NCBI RefSeq assembly: GCF_044197065.1
Contig: NZ_JBIQOI010000001.1
Coordinates: forward strand, 1,054,001 to 1,118,000
Length of the DNA: 64,000 bases
Direction of reading: 5' to 3'
Origin: Kluyvera ascorbata_C
Lineage (GTDB): Bacteria; Pseudomonadota; Gammaproteobacteria; Enterobacterales; Enterobacteriaceae
The position numbers and the translations under genes were made by a program. Positions within the stretch are counted from its first letter, which is position 1, and each line of letters begins with the position of its first letter. Under the pieces are notes generated by a model that saw only the letters and a list, made by a program, of their open reading frames with translations, was not told the origin of the DNA and did no database searches. Below, piece after piece: positions 43,703 through 52,362 of the stretch.

Positions 43703-43718
43703 CTGTGATTATATCCAG
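43703..43718 (-). promoter_or_regulatory. LexA box of yebG
   Basis: On the coding strand CTGGATATAATCACAG fits CTGT-N8-ACAG with one mismatch and closely resembles the E. coli yebG SOS box. Confidence 0.8.
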
Positions 43719-43817
43719 TGTATCAGTTATGGGGCTGTTTTGCAGGGAAAATGTGCACAGATTCCGCGTAAAAATCATGGTGGGATTTTATTTTTATTGA
43801 GGAGTGGCCTATAGATG

Positions 43818-43900
43818 TAGGCCTGATAAGCGTAGCGCCATCAGGCATCTCATGCACTATCTCCGCAAATCCCGGCGTCGCTCCGTTCGCCGGGCTACGA
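43818..43900. repeat. REP elements downstream of fecE
   Basis: A Y-type REP (GCCTGATAAGCG to CGCCATCAGGC, 43821-43846) is followed by a second palindrome (CCCGGCGTCGCTCCG-CGCCGGG). Bases 43839-43877 recur imperfectly at 51760-51798, on the other side of the fec operon. Confidence 0.75.
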
Positions 43901-43946
43901 AAATGGCTTAATTGCGCAGTTAGCGTTTTCTCTGATCTTTTTCAGG

Positions 43947-44714
43947 CTATCTCACCACACACATCGGCCTGCCTGATATCGGCTCTGGGTGTATCTCCGT
44001 TTCTACGCTGAATACGGTCTTCAGTAATCCAGGGGTCATTACCTCTTCCGGTGTACCTTGCGCCATAACGTGCCCGTTCTCCATGACGACCAGATGGTCG
44101 CAGTACCGGCTGGCCTGATTAAGGTCGTGTAGTACGGCGACTACCGTTTTCCCTTGGGCCTGGAGTTCGCCCATTAGCCGCATCAGTTCCACCTGGTGAT
44201 TGATATCGAGATAGGTGGTTGGCTCATCGAGGAGGACAACGGGCGTATTCTGCGCCAGGACCATCGACAGAAATGCACGCTGGCGCTGACCGCCGGAAAG
44301 ATCGGTTAACCGCCGGTCGGCAAGGTGTTGGACTCGGGTCTGGCTCATCGCGTCATTCACCCGCGCATTGTCTTCAGCAGAGAGACGTCCCCAGAGTGAT
44401 AACCACGGATTTCGACCGTACGACACCAGCTCCTGCACGGTGATCCCCTCGGGCGTTAAATGGTGCTGCGGCAGCAGCGCCAGCCTGCGCGCCAACTGCC
44501 GTGATGAGAGCGAGTTGATAGGATTATCGCCAAGAAATACGCGACCGGACTGCGGCGTTAACAGCCGCGAAAAACAGTGTAGCAACGTCGATTTCCCGCA
44601 GCCGTTAGGGCCGAGCAGGGCGGTGGTTTTCCCTGTTGGCAGCGCAAGTGAAACGCCGTCAAGCACCTTGTTTGTACCGTAACAGAGCGTCAGATTTTCA
44701 GTTCGTAATGTCAT
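43947..44714 (-). CDS. fecE: ferric citrate ABC transporter ATPase FecE
   Basis: This is a 255-aa ATPase of the Fe(III)-dicitrate importer on the cytoplasmic face. Walker A is GPNGCGKST (near residue 36), the signature LSGGQRQRAF and Walker B VVLLDEPTTYLD. Its length equals the E. coli protein. Its start abuts the fecD stop with no gap, indicating coupling. It is the last gene of fecABCDE. Confidence 0.95.
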   Translation of the reverse strand: MTLRTENLTLCYGTNKVLDGVSLALPTGKTTALLGPNGCGKSTLLHCFSRLLTPQSGRVFLGDNPINSLSSRQLARRLALLPQHHLTPEGITVQELVSYGRNPWLSLWGRLSAEDNARVNDAMSQTRVQHLADRRLTDLSGGQRQRAFLSMVLAQNTPVVLLDEPTTYLDINHQVELMRLMGELQAQGKTVVAVLHDLNQASRYCDHLVVMENGHVMAQGTPEEVMTPGLLKTVFSVETEIHPEPISGRPMCVVR

Positions 44715-45671
44715 TTATCGCATTCTCACAAGCAGCCAGACAAACCACGGCGCACCGATAATGGCGGTCAACACCCCAGCCGGAAGCTCCAACGGGGGAT
44801 GAGTAATTCGCGCCAGCAGGTCGGCAATCACCAGCAGCAACGCCCCTGTCATGGCCGAAACGGGCAGCAGCCAGCGGTGACGTCCACCGGTAATGCTGCG
44901 CACCATATGCGGTACCACGAGTCCAATAAAGCTAATCGGGCCGCAGACGGCCACGCCGGTTGACGTCATGGCGACAGCCAGCAGCAAAGCCTGGAACCGA
45001 ATACGCGGCACCGACACACCGAGCGTGGCGGCACGCGCATCGCCCAATGCCAGGAGGTCGAGATCGCGGCAATAACGCAGGCTCAGCGGCAGAAATAAAA
45101 TCAGCAGCGGGGCGGCTATTTTCACAAAGCTCCAGTCACGGCCCCATAAGCTGCCGGTCAGCCACAGCAGGGCGCTGTTCACATCCTGCGGACGCGAGAG
45201 CATCAGATAATCCGTCAGGCTGGCCCAGCAGGCAGAGAGCGCGACGCCCGTGAGCGCGAGCTTCATCGGCTGGCTGGTGTTCGCCAGCATTCTCAGCAGG
45301 ATCAGGCCCACCATGCCACCGGCAAAGGCCAGCAGCGGCAGTGCAACCACCGGTAGTGACGGTAAGAGAAGCAGCGCGCCCACAGAGGCGAGGCTGGCGG
45401 CATGGTTTACGCCGAGAATATCCGGTGAAGCCAGTGGGTTACGCACGATCCCCTGCACCAGAACGCCGGCCACCGCGAGAGCGGCACCGACAAGCAGCGC
45501 CAGCAGCAGTCGCGGCAGACGATACGCCGTTAACACGTAATGATACTCGCGCCCGGTCTGCCAGTCGGTCAGTAGGGCACGCCAGGGAACGGCGATCACC
45601 CCCATTTGTAACGACAGAACCGAAAACCCTGCCAATGCGAAGGCGATGAAAATGACGAGCGTAATTTTCAT
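44715..45671 (-). CDS. fecD: ferric citrate ABC transporter permease FecD
   Basis: This is a 318-aa FecCD-family permease with about nine or ten transmembrane helices; it pairs with FecC to form the inner-membrane channel. Family motifs GPISFIGLVVPHMVRSITGG and ELPAGVLTAIIGAPWFVWLL are present. Its length equals E. coli FecD. Its ATG overlaps the fecC stop by 4 bp. Confidence 0.95.
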   Translation of the reverse strand: MKITLVIFIAFALAGFSVLSLQMGVIAVPWRALLTDWQTGREYHYVLTAYRLPRLLLALLVGAALAVAGVLVQGIVRNPLASPDILGVNHAASLASVGALLLLPSLPVVALPLLAFAGGMVGLILLRMLANTSQPMKLALTGVALSACWASLTDYLMLSRPQDVNSALLWLTGSLWGRDWSFVKIAAPLLILFLPLSLRYCRDLDLLALGDARAATLGVSVPRIRFQALLLAVAMTSTGVAVCGPISFIGLVVPHMVRSITGGRHRWLLPVSAMTGALLLVIADLLARITHPPLELPAGVLTAIIGAPWFVWLLVRMR

Positions 45672-46666
45672 CCGCGCCTCCTGACCAGCCAGACAAAGCA
45701 GGGCGCGCCAATCAGCGCCACCACTGCTCCTGCGGGCAATTCACCAGGGAAGGCCAACGCTCGGGCCAGAACATCGGCCAGCAGTAGTAGCGTAGCGCCC
45801 ATCAGCATGCTCATTGGCAGGACTTTGCGCTGATCGAATCCCACCCAGAAGCGAGCCAGATGCGGCGTCAGTAGGCCGATAAACGCCACCGGGCCGGCCA
45901 CGCTGACGCAGGCACCGACCAAAAGCAGCACCAGAATGTTGATGGCTAAACGTAGCTTCGGCAGATTCACCCCCAGCGTGCGGGCGGTGCTGTCGCTGAC
46001 GTTCAGCAGGTTCAGTTGATTAGCCAGCAGCAACACCACCGGTACAGCAACGGCCACCATCGGGAAAAGCTGCCAGAACTCCTGCCAACGCGCATGGGAA
46101 ACGCCTCCGGCGAGCCAGTATAAAATGCCGTAGGCGTGATCTTCGGTCAGCAACAGAGTGATGCGGGTCAGGGCCATGCAAAACGCCGAGGACGCAATGC
46201 CTGCGAGGATCAGCTTGTTTCGGTCCTGGGTGTGATGAAATCCACCGCCAGCGGTCATCACCAGCAACCAGCTTACGCCGCCACCGCAGGCGGCGATAAT
46301 GGCGATGGAGTAACCCGCAACGGGCACAGGGCTGACGGCGCTGGTAAGCGCCATCGCCAGCGCCGCGCCGCTGTTAATGCCGAGCAGCGAAGGGGAAGCC
46401 ATGGCATTATGCGTCAGGGTTTGCAGCAGCGTTCCCGCGAGTGCCAGGCTTGCGCCAATCAGCATGGCGACCAGGCTTCTCGGCAAACGAAGGTTTTGCA
46501 CCAGCGCTTGTGGAAGCGTCGGCGTATGGCCCGGCAGCAGGGCGTGAATGGCGTCAACGCCAGAAACAGGAATGGCCGAGTAGCAAAACAGACTCAGCCA
46601 GAAGATAGCGATAAGCGCGACAAGGGGAAGCCCCCACAGCAGCGCTGGATGTCTAAGAACCGTCAT
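45668..46666 (-). CDS. fecC: ferric citrate ABC transporter permease FecC
   Basis: This is a 332-aa FecCD-family permease, the partner of FecD. It shows the same family motifs (GPVAFIGLLTPHLARFWVGF, ELPAGAVVALIGAPCFVWLV) and hydrophobic helices throughout. Its length equals E. coli FecC. It overlaps the fecB stop by 4 bp. Confidence 0.95.
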   Translation of the reverse strand: MTVLRHPALLWGLPLVALIAIFWLSLFCYSAIPVSGVDAIHALLPGHTPTLPQALVQNLRLPRSLVAMLIGASLALAGTLLQTLTHNAMASPSLLGINSGAALAMALTSAVSPVPVAGYSIAIIAACGGGVSWLLVMTAGGGFHHTQDRNKLILAGIASSAFCMALTRITLLLTEDHAYGILYWLAGGVSHARWQEFWQLFPMVAVAVPVVLLLANQLNLLNVSDSTARTLGVNLPKLRLAINILVLLLVGACVSVAGPVAFIGLLTPHLARFWVGFDQRKVLPMSMLMGATLLLLADVLARALAFPGELPAGAVVALIGAPCFVWLVRRRG

Positions 46667-47565
46667 TTCACATCAGATAAGGGCTGGTGATGGAAGATTT
46701 TTACCGTGTCGCTGGCAATGCGTTCGGCCGCGAAAATGCCGCGCATCCGCGCCCAGGCGTTACTGTCGACCGACGCCGTCTGCTGTTTTTGCGCCGCAGT
46801 TAACATCTGCCACAGCGGGTCTTGCTGCCAGCGTTTCACGATGCTCTCTTCGCGATAATGTGCGACCAGCAGCCATTCAGGATTAAGCGCCAGCAGCTGT
46901 TCCAGGCCGATGGATGGCATAGATGCCCCCGCCATTTTCGCCGGCACCGTCAGCCCCAGCGCGGTCAATACGCTTCCGGTATAGGTCTCCTGTGTGTGCA
47001 GGTTGAACTGTTGCTCACGTGACGTACCAAACAACACCAGCGTGCCCTTTGGCAACTGGCTGGCCCACGCTGACATCTGTTGCTTATGTTGCGCCAGGCG
47101 AGACTGCATCTGTGCCTTTTTGCCCACGACTTCGCCGATGATGGACGCAGATTGCAGGTTTTCAGCGTAAGTTTCATTGCGAGACTTAAGCAGCAGTACC
47201 GGTGCGATTTGCTGTAAGGCGCCGTAGATACCTGCATGGCGACTGCTGTCGGCAATGATCAGATCCGGTTTCAGCGCGCTGATGGCTTCTAAACTCGGCT
47301 GCGCGCGCGTGCCGACAGACTGCCAGGGTTTCAGATGAGCACGAACCTCTGGAAGAATGCGCGTGGCATCGTTGTCGTCGGCAATACCGACCGGACTGAC
47401 ATCGACGGCGGCCAGTGCGTCCGCGAACGACAGTTCCAGCACCACTATCCGCTGTGGCGTTTTATCAAGCGTAAAGGAGCCATGTTCGTCATGAACCGTG
47501 GCGGAAAAGGCGTGGCTGGTTACCAGCAGCAGAACGGCGAAAAGCGTACGTAATGGTGTGAACAT
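46663..47565 (-). CDS. fecB: ferric citrate binding protein FecB
   Basis: This is a 300-aa periplasmic class III binding protein delivering ferric citrate to FecCD. It has a signal peptide (TLFAVLLLVTSHAFS) and the family opening VHDEHGSFTLDKTPQRIVVLELSFADAL, followed by two lobes joined by a long helix. Its length equals E. coli FecB. A 74-bp gap with an imperfect palindrome separates it from fecA, a possible processing or partial termination point that lowers transporter relative to receptor. Confidence 0.95.
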   Translation of the reverse strand: MFTPLRTLFAVLLLVTSHAFSATVHDEHGSFTLDKTPQRIVVLELSFADALAAVDVSPVGIADDNDATRILPEVRAHLKPWQSVGTRAQPSLEAISALKPDLIIADSSRHAGIYGALQQIAPVLLLKSRNETYAENLQSASIIGEVVGKKAQMQSRLAQHKQQMSAWASQLPKGTLVLFGTSREQQFNLHTQETYTGSVLTALGLTVPAKMAGASMPSIGLEQLLALNPEWLLVAHYREESIVKRWQQDPLWQMLTAAQKQQTASVDSNAWARMRGIFAAERIASDTVKIFHHQPLSDVK

Positions 47566-47584
47566 ATGAATTGCCTGTGTCGTG

Positions 47585-47635
47585 TGGCGCTTCGCTTACC
47601 CGACCTACAGAAACAGTATGCAGGCCGGGTAAACG
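47585..47635. repeat. palindrome between fecA and fecB
   Basis: CGCTTACCCGACCTACA and TGCAGGCCGGGTAAACGG form an imperfect inverted repeat with a REP-like core. It lies in the only sizeable gap between transport genes of the fec operon. Confidence 0.5.
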
Positions 47636-47639
47636 GGGT

Positions 47640-49964
47640 TTAGAACTTCAACGAACCCTGCATATACAGCGTGCGCGGTTGGCCTGCGTAGATGCCTTTA
47701 TTGTTGTCGTCGTAAGAGCGGGTGAAATACGCCTGATCGAAGATATTTTTCACGCCGAATGCCAGGTTCAGGTCTGCCATCTGTGGGCCAAAGTCATAGG
47801 CGACGCGAGCGCCCCAGAGCATAAAGCCGGGAATGCGACCGGTACTGCCGTCGGCGCTCTCTTTCACGGTGTTGGCGTTATCCGCATACTGACTGGACTG
47901 GAAATCGCTGTTCAGGTTGAAAGTCCAGTTGCCCGGCTTATAGTCCACGCCCAATGTGCCTTTGTGTTTCGGCGAGAACGGTACCTGGTTGCCGTAGGTG
48001 TCGCCTTTTTCACGAATCTCAGCATCCACATACGCATAGCTGGCGTAAATGGAAACGTTGTCGAGGGTTGGCGTCAGCGTGCCGAGATCATAACGGGCCT
48101 GGGTTTCCAGTCCGGAATGGCGCGTTTTACCGCGCGCGGTCACGGTGTCGTTGGTCTGGTTGGAGTCGTACTGATTATTAAAATTAATCAGGAACAGCCC
48201 CATTTCCGCCGTCAGCGCACCATCGTCGTATCGGGTACCGAGCTCCCAGGTTCGCGCTTTTTCCGGTTCCACATTGCCGCTTTGCACAGCCTTGCCAATT
48301 TGGCTGTACTGTACGGTGCCGAACGAGCCTTCGGTGTTTGCATAAAGATTCCAGCTGTCAGTCAGGTGATAAAGCACGTTTAGCGCCGGAAGCGGGGCGT
48401 TATAGCTCACTTCCTCATGTGTGCGTTTGATGGCGTTGTTCTGGTATGACTCGATATGTTCAAAGCGCATACCCGGTGTGACCGTCCAGTTGCCAATATC
48501 GATTTTGTCATCCAGATACCAGGCGTGCGCTTCGGTACCGGAACGGGTGTCACGATCGTAAGGGCTAGCGCTGGACGGCAGTTGTCCGCTGCTGGTGGCC
48601 GTGTAGTAACGCATTTCATGCGTCGACTCGCTCACATAGCGGTATCCCACGCCCACTTCGTGCGCGGAAGGGCCCACCATAAAGCTCTGACTGTAGCGTG
48701 GTTCAATGCCGCGCACCCAGTAGTTACGCGGTGAAAGCGTAGTGCGTTTACCCTGCTCCAGGTAGCCGCTGCGCAGGGTTTCGGTATAGAAGCCCTGAAT
48801 ATTGAATTTATGCTGGCTGTCCGGCTGGAACTGATAGCCGAGGCTTGCCAGCTTGCGACGCCCCCAGAAACGATCGTTAGGGCGAGTGGACTGCCAGCGG
48901 TCTGCGTTATAATCCGCGCGGGATAGACCGCCGGGCATATCAGCTTCACCGTCGTAGTATTGCAGCAGGCTGTTGAAGGTATGCACGTCGTTCGGCGCAT
49001 ATTTGCTTTTCAGCAGCAGGTCGTCGATACGCGTCGCGCTGTGCTCGCGCCAGTCGCTGCCGCGTGTGCCGGAGTAAAGCAGGGCGGTACCAAAACCGTT
49101 ATCCGCCGTGCCGCCCACCATCAGGTTGTGCGTCTCTTTTGGGTTATTCTGTGAGGATGTTGGGCTGAGTTGGCCCTCCACGCCGGCTTCGATACCGAAG
49201 TCTTGCGGAATGGCGCGGGTGACAAAGTTCACCACGCCGCCCACGCTCTGCGGCCCGTAACGCACTGCGCCACCGCCGCGTACCACATCGATGGCGTCCA
49301 TATTGCCGAGCGAAACGGGCGCGAGTGAAAGCTGCGGCTGGCCGTAAGGGGCAAAGGGTACCGGAATACCGTCCATCAGTACCGTTGAACGGCTGGCGAG
49401 GCGCGGGTTCAGGCCACGAATACCAAAGTTCATCGCCAGATCGTGGCTACCGGTGCCGTTGTTTTCCGGGGCGGTGACGCCAGGAATGCGGTTCAGCACC
49501 TCGCGCATGGTGGTCGCGCCGGTTTTCGCGAAATCTGCACGGCGGATAACGTCACGCGCGCCAGCATGTTCGAATACGTCGTTTTCACGCGCATCTCCCA
49601 GCCAGTCGCCCACCACGGTCAGGGCATCTTCTTGCGGAGTTGGCGCGTGTTCCAGCGTCCAGCTGTTATTACCGAGCGGCTTCACCTGCAGGCCGCTACC
49701 GTTCAGCAGGTGTTGCAGCCCGGTTTCGACGTCGTAGTCACCGTGAAGACCGTTACTCTGCTTGCCGCGCGTCAGGCTGGCGTCGACCGACAGGGTAATT
49801 CCGCTGAGTGCGGCATACTGGTTAAGGGCTTTGTCGAGCGAACCCGGTGCGATATCAACCTGTGCTGCGAAGGCGGATAACGATAATCCGGCCAGCGGCA
49901 GCAGGCTCAGGCGAATGGCGTTAACCAAAGGTGTCGTTTTGCGAAAAACGCGTAAAGGCGTCAT
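47640..49964 (-). CDS. fecA: ferric citrate outer-membrane receptor FecA
   Basis: This is a 774-aa TonB-dependent transducer, identical in length to E. coli FecA and very close in sequence. It has a signal peptide, then an N-terminal STN signalling domain (about residues 35-110) that contacts FecR. The TonB box region DALTVVG, the plug (MREVLNRIPGVTAPENNGTG) and a 22-strand barrel ending GSLKF follow. It imports ferric citrate and signals its presence to FecR-FecI. Confidence 0.98.
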   Translation of the reverse strand: MTPLRVFRKTTPLVNAIRLSLLPLAGLSLSAFAAQVDIAPGSLDKALNQYAALSGITLSVDASLTRGKQSNGLHGDYDVETGLQHLLNGSGLQVKPLGNNSWTLEHAPTPQEDALTVVGDWLGDARENDVFEHAGARDVIRRADFAKTGATTMREVLNRIPGVTAPENNGTGSHDLAMNFGIRGLNPRLASRSTVLMDGIPVPFAPYGQPQLSLAPVSLGNMDAIDVVRGGGAVRYGPQSVGGVVNFVTRAIPQDFGIEAGVEGQLSPTSSQNNPKETHNLMVGGTADNGFGTALLYSGTRGSDWREHSATRIDDLLLKSKYAPNDVHTFNSLLQYYDGEADMPGGLSRADYNADRWQSTRPNDRFWGRRKLASLGYQFQPDSQHKFNIQGFYTETLRSGYLEQGKRTTLSPRNYWVRGIEPRYSQSFMVGPSAHEVGVGYRYVSESTHEMRYYTATSSGQLPSSASPYDRDTRSGTEAHAWYLDDKIDIGNWTVTPGMRFEHIESYQNNAIKRTHEEVSYNAPLPALNVLYHLTDSWNLYANTEGSFGTVQYSQIGKAVQSGNVEPEKARTWELGTRYDDGALTAEMGLFLINFNNQYDSNQTNDTVTARGKTRHSGLETQARYDLGTLTPTLDNVSIYASYAYVDAEIREKGDTYGNQVPFSPKHKGTLGVDYKPGNWTFNLNSDFQSSQYADNANTVKESADGSTGRIPGFMLWGARVAYDFGPQMADLNLAFGVKNIFDQAYFTRSYDDNNKGIYAGQPRTLYMQGSLKF

Positions 49965-50021
49965 ACCTTCTCCATCATCATTTTTGTTGTGTTCAGCTAT
50001 GAGTCGAATGAGAAGGGGAAA

Positions 50022-50052
50022 AAGGACAATCGAAATGAGAATTATTTTTCTT
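50022..50052 (-). promoter_or_regulatory. FecI-dependent fecA promoter
   Basis: Reading leftward, an A-rich -35 (GAAAAAT, within 50041-50050) and a TGTCC -10 region (50024-50029) lie in sequence that follows the E. coli fecA promoter closely. It is in the 86-bp gap between fecR and fecA. Confidence 0.6.
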
Positions 50053-51004
50053 ACAGCGGCGAAATGTTTACCCAGTACCGCGTAACCGATTGAATTTTAA
50101 CTGGAAGCGTCTTAGCGATAATATCCAGAATGGCATCGGTATTTTTTAGCGGGAACGTCCCACTCAGGCGCAGCCCGGCCACAGCCGGATCGCAGCGCAG
50201 TACGCCGTTACGATAACGGCCGAGCGTGGCAATCACTTCACCCAGCGGTTTATCGCTGAAGCTCAGAACCCCCTGCGTCCAGGCGTCGCTTTCATCATCT
50301 GCTGATGCTATGGCACCAAATTCAGACGCGCTAAATAGCAGGCTTTCGCCAGCATTTACGATGCGTTTTTCCTGCGGACGGTTTGCCAGTATGACTTCGA
50401 CAGCATGTTGTTGAACGGTAACGCGCGTGGCGTTGTCCTGCTGATAGACGGTAAATTCTGTGCCTAACGCGGTGAGCTGTCCCTGGCGAGTCATTACGCG
50501 GAAAGGTCTTTGCTGTGCGTCTTTTGCGGTAGTAATCGCAATTTCGCCGTACCAGAGATGAACTGCGCGCTGACGCGTATCAAAACGAACGTCTGCGGCG
50601 CTTTGCGTGTTGAGCATCAACAGCGAGCCATCGTCCAGCCGCTGATGACTGACCGCGCCTTTGGCGGTGCGGTAGTCCGCGCGCAGACCTTCACCGGCTT
50701 CAGATTGCCAGAGCTGCCAGCCGCCGCCCACGCCGAGCAGCAACAAGAGCCCTTTCATGACATGACGACGGGTTAGGTGGGTATCACGCAGCGCCCGGCT
50801 GGCGACATCGCCCGGCACATGGCTGAGCTGGCTGCGCAGATTTTCAACCTGTTGCCAGGCCCACTGATGATCCTTGTCCTCTTCATACCATTGTTGCCAG
50901 CGCGCTTCCTGCTGCGGGCTGACGCGTTCGCCGCTTAATACGGCATACCAGTGTGACGCCGAGCGCAGTGCCTGGCGGCGAGAGTCGGTGATAGAGGCGC
51001 TCAC
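50051..51004 (-). CDS. fecR: FecI regulator FecR
   Basis: This is a 317-aa inner-membrane protein that relays the FecA signal and is needed for FecI activity. The cytoplasmic N-terminus (TDSRRQALRSASHWYAVLSGERVSP) is followed by a single membrane helix near residues 85-100 (MKGLLLLLGVGGGWQLW, with a preceding RR pair). The FecR domain is periplasmic. A GTG start at 51004 overlaps the fecI stop by 4 bp and gives exactly the E. coli length; the longer frame to 51034 is not needed. Confidence 0.95.
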   Translation of the reverse strand: MSASITDSRRQALRSASHWYAVLSGERVSPQQEARWQQWYEEDKDHQWAWQQVENLRSQLSHVPGDVASRALRDTHLTRRHVMKGLLLLLGVGGGWQLWQSEAGEGLRADYRTAKGAVSHQRLDDGSLLMLNTQSAADVRFDTRQRAVHLWYGEIAITTAKDAQQRPFRVMTRQGQLTALGTEFTVYQQDNATRVTVQQHAVEVILANRPQEKRIVNAGESLLFSASEFGAIASADDESDAWTQGVLSFSDKPLGEVIATLGRYRNGVLRCDPAVAGLRLSGTFPLKNTDAILDIIAKTLPVKIQSVTRYWVNISPL

Positions 51005-51522
51005 AGGCCATGCTCCAGACGAAAAAGCAGACAATGTTCGATAGCTTTTGCCATATATTTTTTCACTGAACTGACAGAAACACCGAGCTTTAGCGCTATT
51101 TCGCTGTACGTCATGCCATCCAGTTGCGAAAGCAAAAACGCTTCGCGTGTTTTTCCGCTCAGCCCGTCAAGCATACTGTCGATGAGCTGCAGAGTTTCGA
51201 GCTGGCTCTCGCGTTCCTCGGGCGAAGGCGCGAGATTTTCCGGCATCAGCGCCAGCATCTCCAGATAGGCTTTTTCCAGCGCGTTTCGGCGAAACAGGTC
51301 GACCATCACCCGTTTGGCGATAGTGCACAGAAAGGAGCGCGGATCGCGGATCGTTGAGAGCGTGTCGCTGCCCATTACCCGTATAAACGTGTCCTGGGCA
51401 ATGTCATCGGCGTCAAAGGCCGACTGGAGTTTGCGCGTCAGCCAGCCCTTCAGCCAACCGTGATGGGTGCCATAAAGCGACTCGAGCGTTAAGGAAGCAG
51501 TGGTAGTGGCGTGGTCAGACAT
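51001..51522 (-). CDS. fecI: ECF sigma factor FecI
   Basis: This is a 173-aa extracytoplasmic-function sigma factor, the same length as in E. coli. Region 2 (DADDIAQDTFIRVMG, near residue 37) and region 4 (TYSEIALKLGVSVSSVKKYMAKA, near 135-157) are intact. It directs RNA polymerase to the fecA promoter when FecA is loaded with ferric citrate. It is first in fecIR and lies behind a Fur box. Confidence 0.97.
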   Translation of the reverse strand: MSDHATTTASLTLESLYGTHHGWLKGWLTRKLQSAFDADDIAQDTFIRVMGSDTLSTIRDPRSFLCTIAKRVMVDLFRRNALEKAYLEMLALMPENLAPSPEERESQLETLQLIDSMLDGLSGKTREAFLLSQLDGMTYSEIALKLGVSVSSVKKYMAKAIEHCLLFRLEHGL

Positions 51523-51566
51523 GCGCAGTACATCAAAAGTTAATTATCACGCGGTCATATTAATAT

Positions 51567-51583
51567 GAGAATGGTTATCATTA
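51567..51583 (-). promoter_or_regulatory. Fur box upstream of fecI
   Basis: On the coding strand TAATGATAACCATTCTC matches the 17-base core of the Fur consensus (TAATGATAATCATTATC) at 15 positions, 45 bp before the fecI start. Confidence 0.85.
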
Positions 51584-51906
51584 CAATTAGAAATAAAATG
51601 CCACCACGCTGGTACCATTAACGTGTTGTTTTTTATGAAAATATCAAAGGGTGGTATTGGATGTGGAGTTGGCATTTAAAAATAGAATCGTGAAAAAGCA
51701 TCGCTGTATGAATAATGCCGTGTACGCAGCGATGTATTTTTTGGTTCATAGGAGCGCTGCCATCAGGCATCACATGCACTACCTCCGCGAATCTTGGCTG
51801 GTTGCATGGCCGATTCATCGATTACCGTGCGTCTTATCAGAGCAGAAAGAGACTATGTGTTACTATAATGAAAACGGGGTCTTGAGGGTTTAGGGATTAT
51901 AAATTT
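51584..51906. other. gap with REP-derived repeat, upstream of the DUF3290 gene
   Basis: This 323-bp gap holds no convincing gene; frames of about 60-80 codons on both strands lack support. Bases 51760-51798 are 34/39 identical to 43839-43877 beside fecE. The sequence becomes AT-rich toward the DUF3290 gene. Confidence 0.55.
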
Positions 51907-52353
51907 ATGAGATTTTATGGTATCGATTATCTACAAATGCAGTCTAGCATCAATGATTATTTAAAATACATCATTATATTTAGTGCGTTATTTATCCTGA
52001 TTGTGGTTTTTAGCCTGTATATGCGCCATCGTCTGCAAACGAAATACCGCGATTTAACGATTATCGTCTTCTTATTCTTGCTCTTCATTTCTGGTGTTCA
52101 GTATGCTGATTATACTGATAGCCAAAATATACACTCCCAGTCATCACAAATGGTTAACTTCATTAGGTTGTTATCAAAAGAAAAAGCAGTGAGTGTTAAT
52201 TCTATATTTTCCAGTTCAGTGCAACTGTCGGATGGTATTATCGTTAAGATTAACGATCTTTATTATCGCATTAACTTAAGCCCGGACCAAAAAACATACA
52301 GCTTAGTGGCGGTTTCGTTAGTAAATCCAGAAATAGAAATCATAAAAAACTGA
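51907..52353 (+). CDS. DUF3290 membrane protein
   Basis: This is a 148-aa protein of the DUF3290 family with two membrane helices (IIIFSALFILIVVFSLYM near residue 22 and LTIIVFLFLLFISGVQYA near 50) and a soluble C-terminal domain. Function is unknown. The gene is AT-rich compared with its neighbours. It is 9 bp upstream of a DUF421 gene; this pair is frequent in Firmicutes, which together with composition suggests horizontal acquisition. Confidence 0.7.
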   Translation: MRFYGIDYLQMQSSINDYLKYIIIFSALFILIVVFSLYMRHRLQTKYRDLTIIVFLFLLFISGVQYADYTDSQNIHSQSSQMVNFIRLLSKEKAVSVNSIFSSSVQLSDGIIVKINDLYYRINLSPDQKTYSLVAVSLVNPEIEIIKN

Positions 52354-52362
52354 GGGTTTTAA

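Noticed and set aside
51651..51893. 80-codon ORF in the gap between fecI and the DUF3290 gene
   Set aside because: It runs through a REP-derived repeat shared with another locus, so the open frame is not evidence of a gene.
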